Source: Anisus vortex
Lineage: Eukaryota > Mollusca > Gastropoda > Planorbidae
Length of the DNA: 64,000 nucleotides
Reading direction: 5' to 3'
Assembly: GCA_949126835.1 (NCBI GenBank)
Contig: OX421502.1
Span: 37,657,416-37,721,415, forward strand
The notes beneath the pieces were generated by a model. The model made no database searches, had not been told where the DNA came from, and was given only the letters and a program-made list of their open reading frames with translations. The number at the start of each line of letters is the position of its first letter. The stretch's first letter is position 1. Position numbers and translations under genes: made by a program. Positions 10,656 to 22,689 of the stretch are shown here, piece after piece.

Positions 10656-11460
10656 AATTTTGATGAAAAAAAAATTAAAATAAAAAAATAAATATAATAA
10701 AATAATATTTGAAAAAAAAATCAATAGTATAAAATAATAATAATTAAATAATATTCAAACAATAAAATTAGACAAAAATAAATAATAAAATAAAATTTAA
10801 ACAAGGTAAACAGAATTTTTTTTTACAAATTTCAACAACACAAAAAAAAGGTGATAATAAAAATAAAAAACAATTAAAAAAATTGTTTTCCACTCGTAAA
10901 AGTTTAAAATAGACTTAACATCTTGGTCTAAGACCTTGACCTTCAGTTACTAGCTCTCAAGAAAGCTCCACAAGTCATCATTCAGAATTCACAAAAAAAA
11001 ACAACAAAGAAATGTTCACTGAACTATAAAGCTTTTGTTTGAAGAAATCTCAGAATAATTGAGACTACCGAAACGGCACTTGTTAAAATATGTTCTTTTT
11101 TTTAATTACCATTCGTGGGCTACACCTCCTCCCCTTTTTTCCCCTTCCCCCATGCCACCCCCAAACTTCCTCGCTCGACCTTCAATACTGTTTCTGTCGT
11201 CTGCTGTCCTAGCGAGCAAATATTGCAGAAGTAAGATTGCGCAAGGGAGGTAAGCGTAATTAATAAAGAGCGGCAACCCATGTCTACATCACCAGTACGA
11301 ATAGTTGATAGGGGGGAGCGGATAATCAAATAATACTATACTTGAAAAAAAAAATGATAATTGCTTATACTTAGATATAATGGATTATTGTATTTCCAAG
11401 CTAGACTTTAATGCTATTGTTTTCCCACAATCATACAGATCTGAGATTCATTTCTATTTC
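10656..11460. other. A-rich DNA, no gene seen
   Basis: A-rich tract of about 250 bp after the SINE, then unremarkable sequence. The open frames around 11059-11329 are mutual shadows on the two strands with no motif. Confidence 0.4.
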
Positions 11461-11504
11461 TTTTAAGATCCTTCATATAGGACTAGAATAGGGGCCCATA
11501 GATG

Positions 11505-11775
11505 GGACAAGGTGGCCGAACGGCAGCGCGTTCGAATGGCGTGTCGAAGGTTCTGGTACGAATATTGATGAAGGCTAGGATTTGTTCTCGGGTCTGGCGG
11601 TGTCTCCGAGTCCACCCAGCTCGGATGGGTACCTGGCTTTAGTTGATGTAAAGTAAAGGCGGCTGTGCATTGTGCTGGCCACACATTCTCATAGTATGCC
11701 GAGGCCACAGAAACTGGTGGACGCTGGTTTACCGGCCCTATGGCTCAATTTGGTCCGACGAGATAGGCCTACTTT
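11505..11775 (+). mobile_element. SINE-A, near full length
   Basis: The tRNA-like head has A box GGTGGCCGAACGGCAGCG and a decayed B box (GGTACGAAT). A conserved body follows (TCTCGGGTCTGG, CTCGGATGGGTACC, AAAGGCGGCTGTGCATTGTG, AGTATGCCGAGGCCACAG) and then GTCCGACGAG. About eight copies and fragments of this family are in the window, in both orientations. Confidence 0.88.
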
Positions 11776-12600
11776 ACTTTATACTTACACTTATTTTGTA
11801 TTATACTTAGAAATACAATTGTCTATACTTAGTTCAACAATAATACTTAGAAAATATAATTATTTTGTTTTTTACGTACACTTTAAAAAATAGTTACAGT
11901 TGATTATGCTTAGAAAGACTTTTAAAAATAACCAACAACAATGATCTTATTGAAGGACATACATATGCAAAAACTATATACTTAACTCATATGCAATGGA
12001 CTTATTCATTCAAGTCCTCTTTCTTTACGGGTGACATATGAGCACGGAATGGGTTATCTGAACTTGTGATGAAAACCAACAGCTTATAATCATTAAAAAA
12101 GGTTTATAAAAATGCAAGACTAAACTTTTAATCACAGTTAGGCGTAGGACACAACTAAAGTTCTTCTTTATATGTACACATTTTTTTTAAAAATAAGATA
12201 AATCAGTTTTTGTGAAAAGTAATGAAGTAATAAGAAAGATATGAAAACTTGTATCTTAGTATGTAGAAGGGAAGTTACCTACGCGCTTTGCAAATGGTTA
12301 CATAAGAGATAGTCTTGTGAAAATAAAAAGTTCCTTGGTTAAGTAAATAAAACGATTTATTGAAATGCAAATTACATTCAAATTTTATGTTTATAAAACC
12401 TTGTAACTAGAACAAACTGAATTTCTTTCACAGTAAAAAAATTAAAATAAAAGAATTGGTGCAACTACATTTTTAAAGTTCGTGTTTTTGACGAATAGTC
12501 TATGCTTCAAACATACATCAATGAGTATTATAATTTTACGTTTCGTTTTCTTATATTTTTTTTATAGCTTTCACTCTCATATAATGTCTCATTTATACCT
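11776..12600. other. AT-rich DNA, no gene seen
   Basis: No recognisable gene or repeat family. A short (CT)n run follows at 12604-12648. Confidence 0.4.
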
Positions 12601-12689
12601 TCTCTTTCATCTCTCTCTCTCTCTCTATCTCCCCCTCTCTCTCTCTCGACCGTCTTAAATGCCTTTCTATCATCTCCAGCTTTTATCCT

Positions 12690-13110
12690 TATCTTACAGA
12701 CGCTCCTTCTATAAAGAAGATTATTGCGTCCTACACTTATTCGCGGTTTGAGTCTAGTCTAGCATTTTGATTTGTTGTTTTAAATGATGGTTACTGGTTT
12801 TTCTGGTTTGTTCATCAATGCTAAAATGCCAGTCGGAAAAAAAAAGTTCTTAAATGCATGTGTTCACGCATAATGGATAAGGAAAGTGTTTCTATCCTTA
12901 TGGTTATGGTTATGCATTGTAATAGTAGGCCTAATAAGTTGTTATTGTGTTGTATTTCTAAATTAGAGATTAATGCCTTGTGTATTATTACTACTTAACA
13001 CTTTGTCTTCTGTCCTCTAAAATTTCTAGGTTTAGTGATTTAATAATTGGTGTTCTTATCAGTTGTGAACATTCACTAGTAATGAACCTTGCAGCTCTTA
13101 TCAAACTACG
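12690..13110 (-). mobile_element. LINE-A 3' end
   Basis: On - this matches the tail of the non-LTR retrotransposon seen most fully at 39285-39905: remnants of the reverse-transcriptase C-terminus (AAGAGCTGCAAGG-like, TTCACAACTGATAAGA), a poorly conserved segment, then ATGCTAGACTAGACTCAAAC and GACGCAATAATCTTCTTTAT with GAAGGAGCGTCTGTAAGATAAGATAA at the end. Many stops; dead copy. Confidence 0.7.
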
Positions 13111-14204
13111 CGCCTACAACATAAAATATAACCTCTACAATATAAACTATAATAGAATAATTTTTATAATCCCTACCAACTAAACTCTAAATTAATGCTC
13201 AAGAGACCATTTGAAATCTTGTTCAAAGAGATGCCACTAATATTTTGCAGAAACAAGGATCTTAAATGCTGTATTGACACACGCACATCTCACACACATT
13301 AAAGATCATCTTCTGTGTATTCGATCTTAACATACATTCCCTGTCATCCTCTGTTCACTGGCTAGCTATTCAATCAATTGGAAAACATCATATTTCCAAT
13401 GCACAAAAATAATAAAAAAAGGCTGTTTATTTTAAAACCGCCGATTCCTAAGTCAATAAGGTTCTAAGCGGATGGAAAATTTAAACGAATGTAAATACAC
13501 TAGGTCAAGCTTTAAATTTGAAAGACTTAATTTAGCACTAAAGTTTGAAAAGAAAAAGCATAAACAAATGACTTGACTGAGATAGACATATTGGTTAGGG
13601 GTAGGATGTAATTTGGAATTGAGAACAGTTACAGTTACAAACGGGTAGAGGAAATTAATTACAGGCCGAGAACTTGGAACGCTTTAAAACGGAGGATCGA
13701 CAACTCTCTCGCAATTTAATTTATTCAAATGTAATACACGAGTGTCTTGCTTTTGAGAATTCAAGGTATTTCCACGCGCTGATGGGGCTTGGGTGTACCC
13801 GGATGTGGAAACCACCTTTGGTCAACACTGGAGGCTACAACCGCAGTTTATGCAAATTTGAACCTCGGAGTGCAGTTCTGTGGGATGAGCGGATCTTGGC
13901 TTAATCAGGGACAACAGTACATCGACTGACCACTCCTTTCTGTTAAATCGTCAACAGCTTATGTCTACAGCAGAAGAATTATGGGATTTTGACATTGGAA
14001 TAGAATGAATAGAAGACCCAATAGTAATTAAATTATGTCTTTCAATAACCACATAAAGTATCTTTGTTTCACTCGATATAAATACACAAACTCACTCTTG
14101 TCTATAGATACCCTCCCCCCCCCACACTACATACACACGTACAAACTTTATACACATTTAAGCATACATAAACACACTTAATTTCCTTATTCCAACTATT
14201 TCTA
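13111..14204. other. Unannotated DNA
   Basis: No supported gene. The open frame at 13674-13904 has no domain I recognise. A poly-C run with CACAC motifs is near 14110. Confidence 0.35.
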
Positions 14205-14365
14205 CCCGAATGGCATTCTGGCAAGAGATGGGTTGCCTGAACAAACCAACTTAACATCATTTAAAACACTAATAAAAATGCAAGACTAGACTCAGACCAC
14301 GGAAAAGCGTAGGACGCAATAATCTTCTTTATAGAAGGAGTGTCTTTAATGTTTAAGATAGGATA
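14205..14365 (+). mobile_element. LINE-A 3' tail fragment
   Basis: It matches the LINE-A end: GGGTTGCCTGAACAAACC, TTTAAAACACTAATAAAAAT, GCAAGACTAGACTCAGACCA, GTAGGACGCAATAATCTTCT and the terminal GAAGGAGTGTCT. Confidence 0.75.
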
Positions 14366-14633
14366 AGCTAATCACATAAACCATTTGTAACAGTAACATA
14401 AAAAAACAACAACATTTAAAAGCATAAAAATGTTTCACGTTCAATATGGCAACTGTGACCTACATGTAAGTACTTAGATTGTCTACAGCCCATGGCATGA
14501 ATAAATTAGTCAAATGTGTGCTACACATCAGTGACGTAGACAGCATTGCGGGGCTCAATAGTTCATGGTAAAAGGAGGTTGTGGGGGGGGGGGGGGAAGG
14601 GCAGAGACCGCAGAGTAAAAAGCGTGAAAAGTA

Positions 14634-14972
14634 GAGTATCCCGTCGGACAAAATTGATCCCTGGGACCGGTGGACCGGTGAAGCAGCGTGGACCGGTGAA
14701 GCAGCGTGGACCGGTGAAGCAGCGTGGACCGGTGAAGCAGCGTGGACCGGTGAAGCAGCGTTCACCAGTTTCTGTGGCCACGGCATACTGGAGGCATACA
14801 ATGCCCGGCCGCCTTTACTTCACCCCAACTAAAATCAGGTGCCCATCAGAACTATGGTAGACTCAGGGGCACCCTCCAGACCCAGGAAACAATTCCGGCC
14901 TTTACCAGGGTTTGAACCCAGGACCTTCGGTACGCCAGTCGTAAGCGCTGCCTGCTCGGTCAATGTGCCTCA
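14634..14972 (-). mobile_element. SINE-A with internal 18-bp expansion
   Basis: Full-length SINE-A in reverse orientation (head at 14972, 3' end at about 14634), with B-box-like GGGTTTGAACCC. Between about 14668 and 14760 the 18-bp unit GGACCGGTGAAGCAGCGT, part of the SINE's own 3' region, is repeated about five times. The open frames Gly-Pro-Val-Lys-Gln-Arg (+) and Cys-Phe-Thr-Gly-Pro-Arg (-) are by-products of the 18-bp unit being a multiple of three. Confidence 0.85.
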
Positions 14973-15184
14973 TAAAGGGGATAATAGTGCATGATAAAAG
15001 GAAGCGACAGAAGGGCAAAGTGTGCAGAATTCGGTAGAAATATTTTATGAAAACTAAACTATGGAAAAAACTAATATTTTATCACAATATTAAAATTTTA
15101 AACGTAAAAATTAGATTGATTTCATATTTCAAAGTTTGAAATTTTCATTTCACACAGAAAAAAAGATCTCCTACTCTTTGACTT

Positions 15185-15324
15185 AAAGTTTACAGACGTC
15201 CCTTCTCTAGAAGATAATTCCGTCCTAAACTCCTGCAGCGCGGCAGGGATTGGTCGGCGTCAGGGCTAGAATACGGACCGTTTTGATGACAGTCCAGTTT
15301 ACTAATAGCTTGACCAGCCCACCT
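15185..15324 (-). mobile_element. tRNA-derived SINE-B, copy 2
   Basis: It aligns with 4990-5142: TTTACAGACGTCCCTTCT, AGAAGATAATTCCGTCCTA, CTCCTGCAGCGCGGCAGGGA, and GGCTAGAATACGGACCG as a decayed B box. Confidence 0.7.
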
Positions 15325-15499
15325 CAATGAAACCATGGTAAGTTAAATGCTGGACAGGTATTCCTTTTTTTAATACACAACATAAAGAAAGATTTACTGA
15401 AGTTTTGTTATAAAACTAAATATACAATTTTAGAACCCAAAATACGACTTTAATAAAAGAAAATCCAAATACAGGTATATAAAACATGATAGTATTATG

Positions 15500-15850
15500 G
15501 TTAAGCAACGAGCCTATTATCAGCACACTGGGAATAGCTACCGACTTGACAGTTCTGCACCCATGGGCCTCATCGCTGGCCAAGTGTGGAAACCACTAGT
15601 ACGCTTGTAGCAAAAGCACACCGTCGCGCTAAGGCGTGGGAGACAGCCCCTGTTGAGACTTCGAGAGCTTTCGCTCTCACTTGCATTCGCGAGGTTCGAG
15701 ACCTCGGTGGGGAGGAAGAAATGAGCACAGCTTTCACGCCTCAACCCCGCCCTGGTGCCTGGATGCCCGTACCTATAGTATGGGATTTGCGCTACCGGAC
15801 GACATTGCGGGTATACGGGGGCGAGTCACCACGATAATGATCTGAAGAAA
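15500..15850 (+). repeat. Dispersed GC-rich repeat R1, copy 1
   Basis: It aligns with the reverse strand of about 25715-25990: CCCATGGGCCTCA, GGGAGACAGCCCC, CTCGGTGGGGAGGAAG, CCTGGTGCCTGGATGCCCGT, TATAGTA, and the shared end CACCACGATAATGATC. The 25-kb copy sits between target-site duplications, so the family is a mobile element, class unknown. The 83-codon open frame within it is not kept open in the other copy. Confidence 0.7.
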
Positions 15851-16629
15851 ATTATGCAGCGGGAGGAAAGATATGTGCATGTGGCTGCGGAAACCGTACC
15901 CTAAGTTACACGACGCGCCCTATCGTGGAGTGGCTAGCGCCCAGGACAGAACCTTGGTGTGATTTTCCTTGGTTCACTCCCTTACATCGTTACGTACTGG
16001 ACATAAGAGCCGGAAAGCTCGTACGGTTTTTGTTTAGGCAATTTTAGTTTAGTAGTCAATCAATGTCTTGTGCAATGTAGCGAAGCAAAAGTAATTGAAC
16101 AAACACAATATATGGTTGATAAATTTTTTTTTAAATAACGAAACAATAATTAGAAAACAATAATTAGATAACATTGCCGACACAGAAAAATATATAGGAA
16201 GAGAATGGGATAAGGCGCGGACATCTTTGTATAAAATTTGACAGTAATTATATTTATATATATTAGTAAAAATATTTATAGACATTTAAAATATGAGCAA
16301 TAATAGGTCATTTTAACTCTGGAATGTAGTTATTACGAACAATAAATATATGGGAATGCTAGTCATGTAGCTATGCAACGTACAGCTGGGTAAAACTGAT
16401 ATGAAAACTTGTACAAAAAATGCTTGAAAAAAACACTTATAGATTTATATTATCATCCTACTCCAGAACAACTTACACACATAATATGTTGAAAGAAAAC
16501 AAGGCGGAAAATAAAGCTTTTTGCAAGTTAAACAATCGGATGTATTTAGTACATTTGTATGTCATATTCCGTTCTACGCTATCCATGCACATCAATGTCA
16601 TTATTACTCAGAGATTTAATACAAAGATG
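15851..16629. other. GPCR downstream flank
   Basis: A GC-richer stretch to about 16030 may extend the R1 repeat. AT-rich DNA to 16629 probably includes the 3' UTR of the - strand GPCR. No clear AATAAA on - was pinned down. Confidence 0.35.
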
Positions 16630-17664
16630 TTATGTCATCGCGATGTCATTGATTGTGTAAATATTGTTATCTTTGGGCACATCCTGTTTGAAATTAAAAA
16701 TCTTGGCGCAATATCGTTTCAATACGTCCGAGAAATCTTTGTTTTGACTCGCGTACACAAAAAAGTTGGAGCAGAAGTGAATGCAGGTCACCGTATTCAG
16801 CGCCTGCGCGACTTCGTCCTTGACCGGCGATGGGTCCATCCAGGACTGGGCGGCCTGGAAATAAGTCCACGGGCTGACCGTGCAGAAGTACATGACAAAG
16901 ACGGTCAGTGACATGCGGAGAGCCCGCCAAGTCCTGCAGACGATCGAGTGCCCCGAGTCCATCGAGTCCCGCCTGGGAGAGCCGACTTCCGTTCTGGAGA
17001 TGGCTTTCTGCTGTCGGTAGGCGATGGCGATGATGTGGAAATAGGCCGAGAAGATGAGGCAGCTGAGGAGAGTGTGGATAGTAGGGAACACGTACCTGAC
17101 GTTCACACTGACCAGGGCTTTGTCGATGGACAAATAACTCAGGGTGAAAGATAACGCCCCTGAAACTAACAGTCCTCCCACGGTCAGTTTGGCGCTCCAG
17201 AAACGCTTGTAGAACATGGGGTGCGCTATGAAGACCCACCTCTCCACGGCTATGAGTATCAGACAGCAGTAGCTGAAGTCCGTGGCGAACCACCACAGAA
17301 ACTGCAGCACCAGGGACGACGTTCCGCCGAAAAGCTGCCAGTTCCCGGAGCCGACCCAGCGGAGTCGCGCGGCGTTGAACACGATCCCGAAGATGCCCTG
17401 GATGAAATCGCTGACCGCCAGGGACACGAAGTAGACGTTGGGCTTGACCCTCAGCTTGGCGTTGCTGGCGATGACCGCGATGGTGATGCCGTTGGTGATG
17501 ATGGTGATGACGCAGAGCACCACCTCGACGTGGTAGTACGCCAGGAAGCGATTCTCTGGCTTCGTGTACGTGAACAGATCTGACCCGGAAGCAGTTCCCC
17601 CGGAGATATTGACCGTGCCACTAGTCATGTTACTTTCCATTTGTGTCAACACCATTCTGGACAT
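16630..17664 (-). CDS. Rhodopsin-class (class A) G-protein-coupled receptor, orphan
   Basis: A single uninterrupted 344-codon frame encodes a seven-helix plasma-membrane receptor. I chose the ATG at 17662-17664; upstream codons extend only to a GTG, and two further in-frame ATGs (MVL, MESN) are possible starts. The N-terminus has glycosylation sites NMT and NIS. Helix 1 (~45-67) has Asn in TNG, helix 2 has LAVSD, helix 3 ends ERW (~141-143) in place of DRY, helix 6 has SPW in place of CWxP, and helix 7 has NFFVY in place of NPxxY. The usual Cys pair linking helix 3 and loop 2 is not evident. Loop 3 is long and basic (KAISRTEVGSPRRDSMDS). The tail has a possible palmitoylated Cys (KRYC). The ligand is unknown; a peptide or lineage-specific mollusc receptor is plausible. 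Its GC-rich codons contrast with the AT-rich surroundings, arguing for selection. It is intronless. Confidence 0.9.
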   Translation of the reverse strand: MSRMVLTQMESNMTSGTVNISGGTASGSDLFTYTKPENRFLAYYHVEVVLCVITIITNGITIAVIASNAKLRVKPNVYFVSLAVSDFIQGIFGIVFNAARLRWVGSGNWQLFGGTSSLVLQFLWWFATDFSYCCLILIAVERWVFIAHPMFYKRFWSAKLTVGGLLVSGALSFTLSYLSIDKALVSVNVRYVFPTIHTLLSCLIFSAYFHIIAIAYRQQKAISRTEVGSPRRDSMDSGHSIVCRTWRALRMSLTVFVMYFCTVSPWTYFQAAQSWMDPSPVKDEVAQALNTVTCIHFCSNFFVYASQNKDFSDVLKRYCAKIFNFKQDVPKDNNIYTINDIAMT

Positions 17665-18291
17665 TGTCCACAACACAACACGATGAATTCGTCCATCATG
17701 GAATCTCGCCACTAATCCAGTATCTCGTCAACATGATACATCCACAGTAAAAACTCTTTCATTATGTAATGTGACAACTCGTACAAATACTGTATTGAAA
17801 TTCATCCAATACATGTTCCGAAATGTCTGTAAAAGCTAACCACCACAATCTTACACAATCTTTCACACAGATAAAACGCTAAAAAAATTCATTACATAGA
17901 CCATAATATATTTAAACCTGGATTCTAATCAACTTGTCTATTTTAATCCCACAGAATATTTCTAAACATCGAGTAATCAAAAAGACTTAAAAAAAAATGC
18001 TTCGCCAAAGACACTATCTTGTACTGATAAGACATATCATACTAGTTGGAATAAAAATAGATTAAACATAGTGAATCATTTTAGGTTTTTAAATCATTAA
18101 ATGAACAGAACTGCTGAGTATCATTTTACAAACATTAAGCGTTCCAATACAATGAACAATGCAACAATTAATTATAAAAGTTTGTTGCTATTTCTGTTTC
18201 ATTTTGTAACGAAAACAATTTAGCGATTCTAAGAATGAGTTCATGGCCTAGTTTAAGAACATAAATACATGCTGTTACGTAATTTGTGACA
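17665..18291. other. GPCR upstream flank
   Basis: AT-rich sequence upstream of the receptor start on -. It should hold the 5' UTR and promoter, but no convincing TATA or initiator could be fixed. Confidence 0.35.
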
Positions 18292-18472
18292 GGTAGTATT
18301 TTGGGATAGTGTCAGTAGTATTGTGGGATAGTGTCAGTAGTATTGTGGGATAGTGTCAGTAGTATTGTGGGATAGTGTCAGTAGTATTGTGGGATAGTGT
18401 CAGTAGTATATTGGGATAGTGTCAGTAGTATTGTGGGATAGTGTCAGTAGTATTGTGGGATAGTGTCAGGCT
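18292..18472. repeat. 22-bp minisatellite
   Basis: Eight copies of GTATTGTGGGATAGTGTCA plus GTA, with one TTGGGATAG variant. Confidence 0.95.
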
Positions 18473-20340
18473 GTTTCACCGAGAGCCAACCTCGACAGCA
18501 CAAATATTGGCGACACGCCGACGATGAAGTGGATATTTGGCCAACAATAAAAATAATAGCCCTGGCACAAAGCTTAGGCCTACCACACACTGGCATCAAA
18601 CACTTTAAAAAATGTCTGTACCCAGTACTGGTCATTTAGAGTTCACATTCCCTCCCTTATGTCTGGTATTAAATAAATGCAATAAAAGACTTAACATTGA
18701 TTGTTATGTTATTCTTTTAAAATGTTTATAGACCATTCTAAGGAAAGAAATATCAAAATCATAATTCACACCGTAACCCCCCAAAAAATATTATTATAGT
18801 TTGGTTTTTGTCACAGTGACCTGATTAATCTCCACACATTTCAAAACAAACTTTATCTGTCAACACTAACTTGTTCTATGGTTCTTTCAGAAACAAAAAA
18901 AACTTATGATAAAGATGAGCAAGGACTAGAGAACCAGTTCCCAAAGCGTTATCAGTCACTAGAGATCTCTCTGATTGTTTTTTTCTTAGCAGACCTTGGG
19001 TTTACACTAGAACTAAGGTTTTATTTCGCTGCACAAAACCCTTAAAAGAGAAAAACACAATTTAGTTTAGTGCGAAAACTTCCACGTAATGGAAAATATT
19101 GATCAAAATAAAAGTGTTCTTTTTGTTTTTGGTGGAAAAAACAACATTTGGGCCACCACTGGAATGGAATGATTCGACACTAGTCGTCCTGCGATGCTAT
19201 AAATAGATTTGAGTCAGAACGAGGCCGGCGGTTCAAACTCTTAAAAAGCCAAATGACTATATTGAATGTATCTAATAAAGATTTATCAGTTTCACAACAC
19301 TAACGTTTTAAAGAAAGAAGAAAAGATAACTGCACCTGAAATGATTGACATTAGAAAATTGCTTCATCACCTGTTTGTTCACCTTTAGACACAAATTTGT
19401 TTGAACTGGAGTTCTGTTGGCCATTTTTTTCTCCCCCCCCCCCTTTGATTTTCACTTTGAAATATTGTATCACTCAAATGTATCACTTGAATGTATTTTT
19501 CTCTCATAAAAAAAACGACGTGTGTTTTCTAAATGAAACAGGACTGTATTAATATCCTATTTCTTAGTGACTCCAAGGCCTGTTTGTGAAGGTGGCCTGT
19601 GTTTGTCAGTATAATATTTGAATAAATCAAAATTCTTTTCATTGTCGACAATATTATTGAGAAATGTATCTGTGATGAGGGGATTGTGTGGCCAGTACGA
19701 TGCGCTCGTTACTGTGCTGCTCACACGATACATCATCACCTCACTTGGTTCGTTGTCTATGGGCTATGACGACTGCTGGCTGAACTAGACTTGTTGCATC
19801 AACAATGCTTGATATTTCTATTTAACGTGCCGTTTCTCTGGCGGTCTACCTTCCTTGCTCAAATCGTAGAAGGTTTATAAGATTTGTCACGTGTCCGAGT
19901 CACCAGCAGACGACATTTGTGTATCTATTTTTACCCTGTATTCCCTTCCCGTTAAATGCAATTGTTAGACCAACAAGACAATCAACTCCCTCAATTTGCA
20001 TACAAAGATCGCATTCCCCATTCTATCCGCACGACTGTCGTCTGTTGACACGGTAGAGAAGAAACCCTTGACAAATGGGTGCAGCAGTGAGACCAGCCAC
20101 TCGGTCTCTATACTTTACCTTACTGATAGCCAAAAAAAAAAAAGATGAAAGCTGTTGAGTTATTTCCGTTGAATGTTGAAGTATGCGTCTGCTATTTAAA
20201 ACTATTTTAAGGAAACAGTGCGCAATAAGAAGATGAACCTCTAAACTCCAGACGAAGCAAATACACAAGTTATTCATAGGTTTAAACAATTTAGTATGGT
20301 TTCATTTTCTGCGACCACGCTTATAGAATTACAGATTATA
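18473..20340. other. Unannotated DNA
   Basis: No exon with domain or signal-peptide support was found. Short open frames at 18444-18635, 19557-19739 and 20023-20289 have no motif. Near 20347, CAGGGCCGGATTAAG with a following GGCCCTAAGC looks like the end of an hAT-type element, but no partner end was found. Confidence 0.35.
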
Positions 20341-20756
20341 TTCATCGTCTAATCAGGGCCGGATTAAGAACAGTTGAGGCCCTAAGCACAGAAAAGATTT
20401 TGGAGCCTATTCTATTAGTAGTTCAAATAAAAACAATAATAAACAATATATCATTATTTCAATGAAAATAGACATACAAAGCATTGATTTAATCTGTCTG
20501 AGAACTATTATTTACTTTTCTATCGTAAACTTTAAATAGAATTGTCTTTATAGAAATCAATTGCAAGGCATTGCCTAGTTAATTGAATAATTACATACAC
20601 TATTGTATTCTTCTATACCCAACGGCGGACAGCGCAGTTGTGATACACATGGATATGTTCGATTTTTTAAACTTTGGTTTGAACTTCGAACCTAAACCCA
20701 AAATAGTTTACTTTGAATAAAAACGAACGATACTGACTTGTATCTTGGGCAATAAT

Positions 20757-21170
20757 TTACGCCCCACTGGACTATAATTTGCCACACTGGACTATGATTT
20801 GCCCACTGGGCTATAATTTGCCACACTGGGTTATAATTTGCCACACTGGGTTATAATTTGCCACACTGGACTATGATTTGCCCACTGGACTATAATTTGC
20901 CACACTGGACTATGATTTGCCACACTGGGCTATACTTTGCCACAATGAACTATTATTTGCCCACTGCGCTATAATTTTAACCCCTCCCCCAAGCTATAGA
21001 TTGCCACACTCGGCTATAATTTGCCCAACTGGGCTTTATATTGACCTACTGCACTATAATTTACCCCACTAAGCTATAATTTCCTCAACTAGGCTATAAT
21101 TTGTCAAACTGTGCTATATTTTGACGCAGTAGGCTATAATTTGCCAAACTGTACTATAGTATAATTTGAC
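20757..21170. repeat. ~20-bp degenerate minisatellite
   Basis: About twenty diverged copies of CTATAATTTGCCACACTGG, more degenerate towards the right. Confidence 0.9.
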
Positions 21171-21654
21171 CACAAATATTTTATTCAGATTCCCGTCTCA
21201 GTGTTCGGGTAATCATCTTTGTTTAAGGATCTTCACTATTTGAAATAAAATAACTTAAACTTGCGCGCGACTTCCAGCTACGTTCAACTCACGCGCCTTA
21301 AGCAAATATTGTCAAAAAGCTTTTTCCCTGTTCTACATTTTCATTCTCTCAATCGTTGTACCGTCATCTACGTTTCCTTTTTGTTACATTTTTTCTTTCT
21401 GGTGGCCTTCTTTACTTAAGTCCTCTTTTAAGCTTGAACCCAGCACTTGGCAGGGCGTTTTACCCCATGATCTAGTTCAACCATACCACTGAAATATGTC
21501 TGTCACGATTTGTCAGTGCGTTGAAAACTGAAAAAAATAAATTAGCGTTAGAAACGATTAAAATTTGGCTTTTTAGTTGTTTTTTTTAACTTGACACGTG
21601 AATCCTAAAATTGAAAAAAATGATCATTGTTTGGTAGTACTGTAGAGACATCCG

Positions 21655-21790
21655 GGTATGGGATTCGGTTGCCTGAACAAACTAGGAAAACCAATAACTT
21701 TACATTATTTAAAACCGTCATCAAAATGCAAGTCGAGCCGAAAACTACAGATAAGCGGAGGACGCCATTATCTTCCGAATAACATATTTC
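21655..21790 (+). mobile_element. LINE-A 3' tail fragment
   Basis: It shares TGCCTGAACAAAC, AAAACCGTCATCAAAATGCA, CGGAGGACGCCATTATCTTC with LINE-A. It directly abuts the LINE-C fragment at 21795. Confidence 0.6.
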
Positions 21791-21794
21791 TAGC

Positions 21795-22015
21795 ATATAA
21801 GATTTTTACTAAAGTCTATAATAAGTCTGTAAGGAGAGGCCGTCAGCGGAGATGCTGGTTCGACAATGTCAAGGATTGGACAGGGCTGCAGTTGACTCAA
21901 CTATTGACAACCGCGCAAGATACGCAAAAGTGGAGAAAGTTGACAGCCGAAGTGTCCATTCGCTCCCCCAAACGACCTTAACAGTCATGGGATTGATGAT
22001 GATGATGATAATAAG
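21795..22015 (+). mobile_element. LINE-C (RTE-like) 3' end
   Basis: A frame encodes RRGRQRRCWFDNVKDWTGLQ, then LTTAQDTQKWRKLTAE and a stop, followed by a GATGATGATGATG tail. The pattern Gly-Arg..Arg-W-x-D-N...W-T-G...A.D...W is typical of the C-terminus of the endonuclease/reverse-transcriptase protein of several non-LTR families, and GAT-rich tails fit RTE-like elements. 5'-truncated, as usual. A MITE-T2 half-copy (GATGGACCGTTCGCTTTGAT) follows to about 22130. Confidence 0.7.
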
Positions 22016-22469
22016 ATGGACCGTTCGCTTTGATATTTCTGGTATTACCTTGAGAATTCGATGATATAACTGAAACTTATTTTTTTACTTCCGCACTAAA
22101 CTATTGATAGCCAGTTTTCTCGATAACTATGACACAGTTTGAATTGGAAAACTACGTTCTAAATTTAAATAATGACATTATCTGCGTGTATCATGAGAGA
22201 TGATGGATTGGTCAAAGTTCATACGGAGAACGGTTCGGGTAGGATCGACGATCAGGTTTGCGAACCTAGGGTTTGGCCCGGTTAAGAAAGGTCTTAAGAG
22301 GGTACAATTATTTAGTCACAATTTACACCGATACGTCATTGCGAGAGTTTCCATATTTTCTGAGCCACAAAACACTCTTTACCCCGGTTGGCACAGACTG
22401 TAAAGCGTTTCTGTTTTTGTAAATGTAACAGTCTATATCAAGAGGAAATTACTTTGCCACGACACAGCT

Positions 22470-22620
22470 CTTTGGTCACCTCTGAAAGGCTCCGCCATAC
22501 AGCACCAATCAAATCTCTGAAAGGCTCCGCCATACAGCACCAATCAAATCTCTGAAAGGCTCCGCCATACAGCACCAATCAAATCTCTGAAAGGCTCCGC
22601 CATACAGCACTAATCAAATT
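22470..22620. repeat. 35-bp minisatellite
   Basis: Four copies of a 35-bp unit containing CTGAAAGGCTCCGCCATACA and GCACCAATCAAAT. Confidence 0.95.
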
Positions 22621-22689
22621 CCACTCGATCTTGATGCATGTCGCAACCTAAAGAGATCGCTCGTATTTAAAAAAAAATAGCAACTATAA

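Noticed and set aside
10424..11775. Intact tRNA genes (A and B boxes present)
   Set aside because: The tRNA-like heads are fused to conserved SINE bodies and repeated elsewhere; no tRNA cloverleaf with anticodon stem is preserved.
14546..14860. Lys-Gln-Arg-Gly-Pro-Val repeat protein
   Set aside because: An 18-bp expansion inside a SINE; not a gene.
16694..17583. Long frames overlapping the GPCR in other frames and on +
   Set aside because: GC-rich shadows of the receptor; no domain, and the receptor frame has seven helices and family motifs.
20347..20420. hAT element end (CAGGGCCGGATTAAG)
   Set aside because: Only one end seen and no 8-bp duplication could be checked, so it is mentioned but not called.
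22470..22620. Possible CRISPR-like array
   Set aside because: The units are contiguous with no unique spacers, the context is eukaryotic, and no cas genes exist; it is a minisatellite. The same applies to the other arrays.
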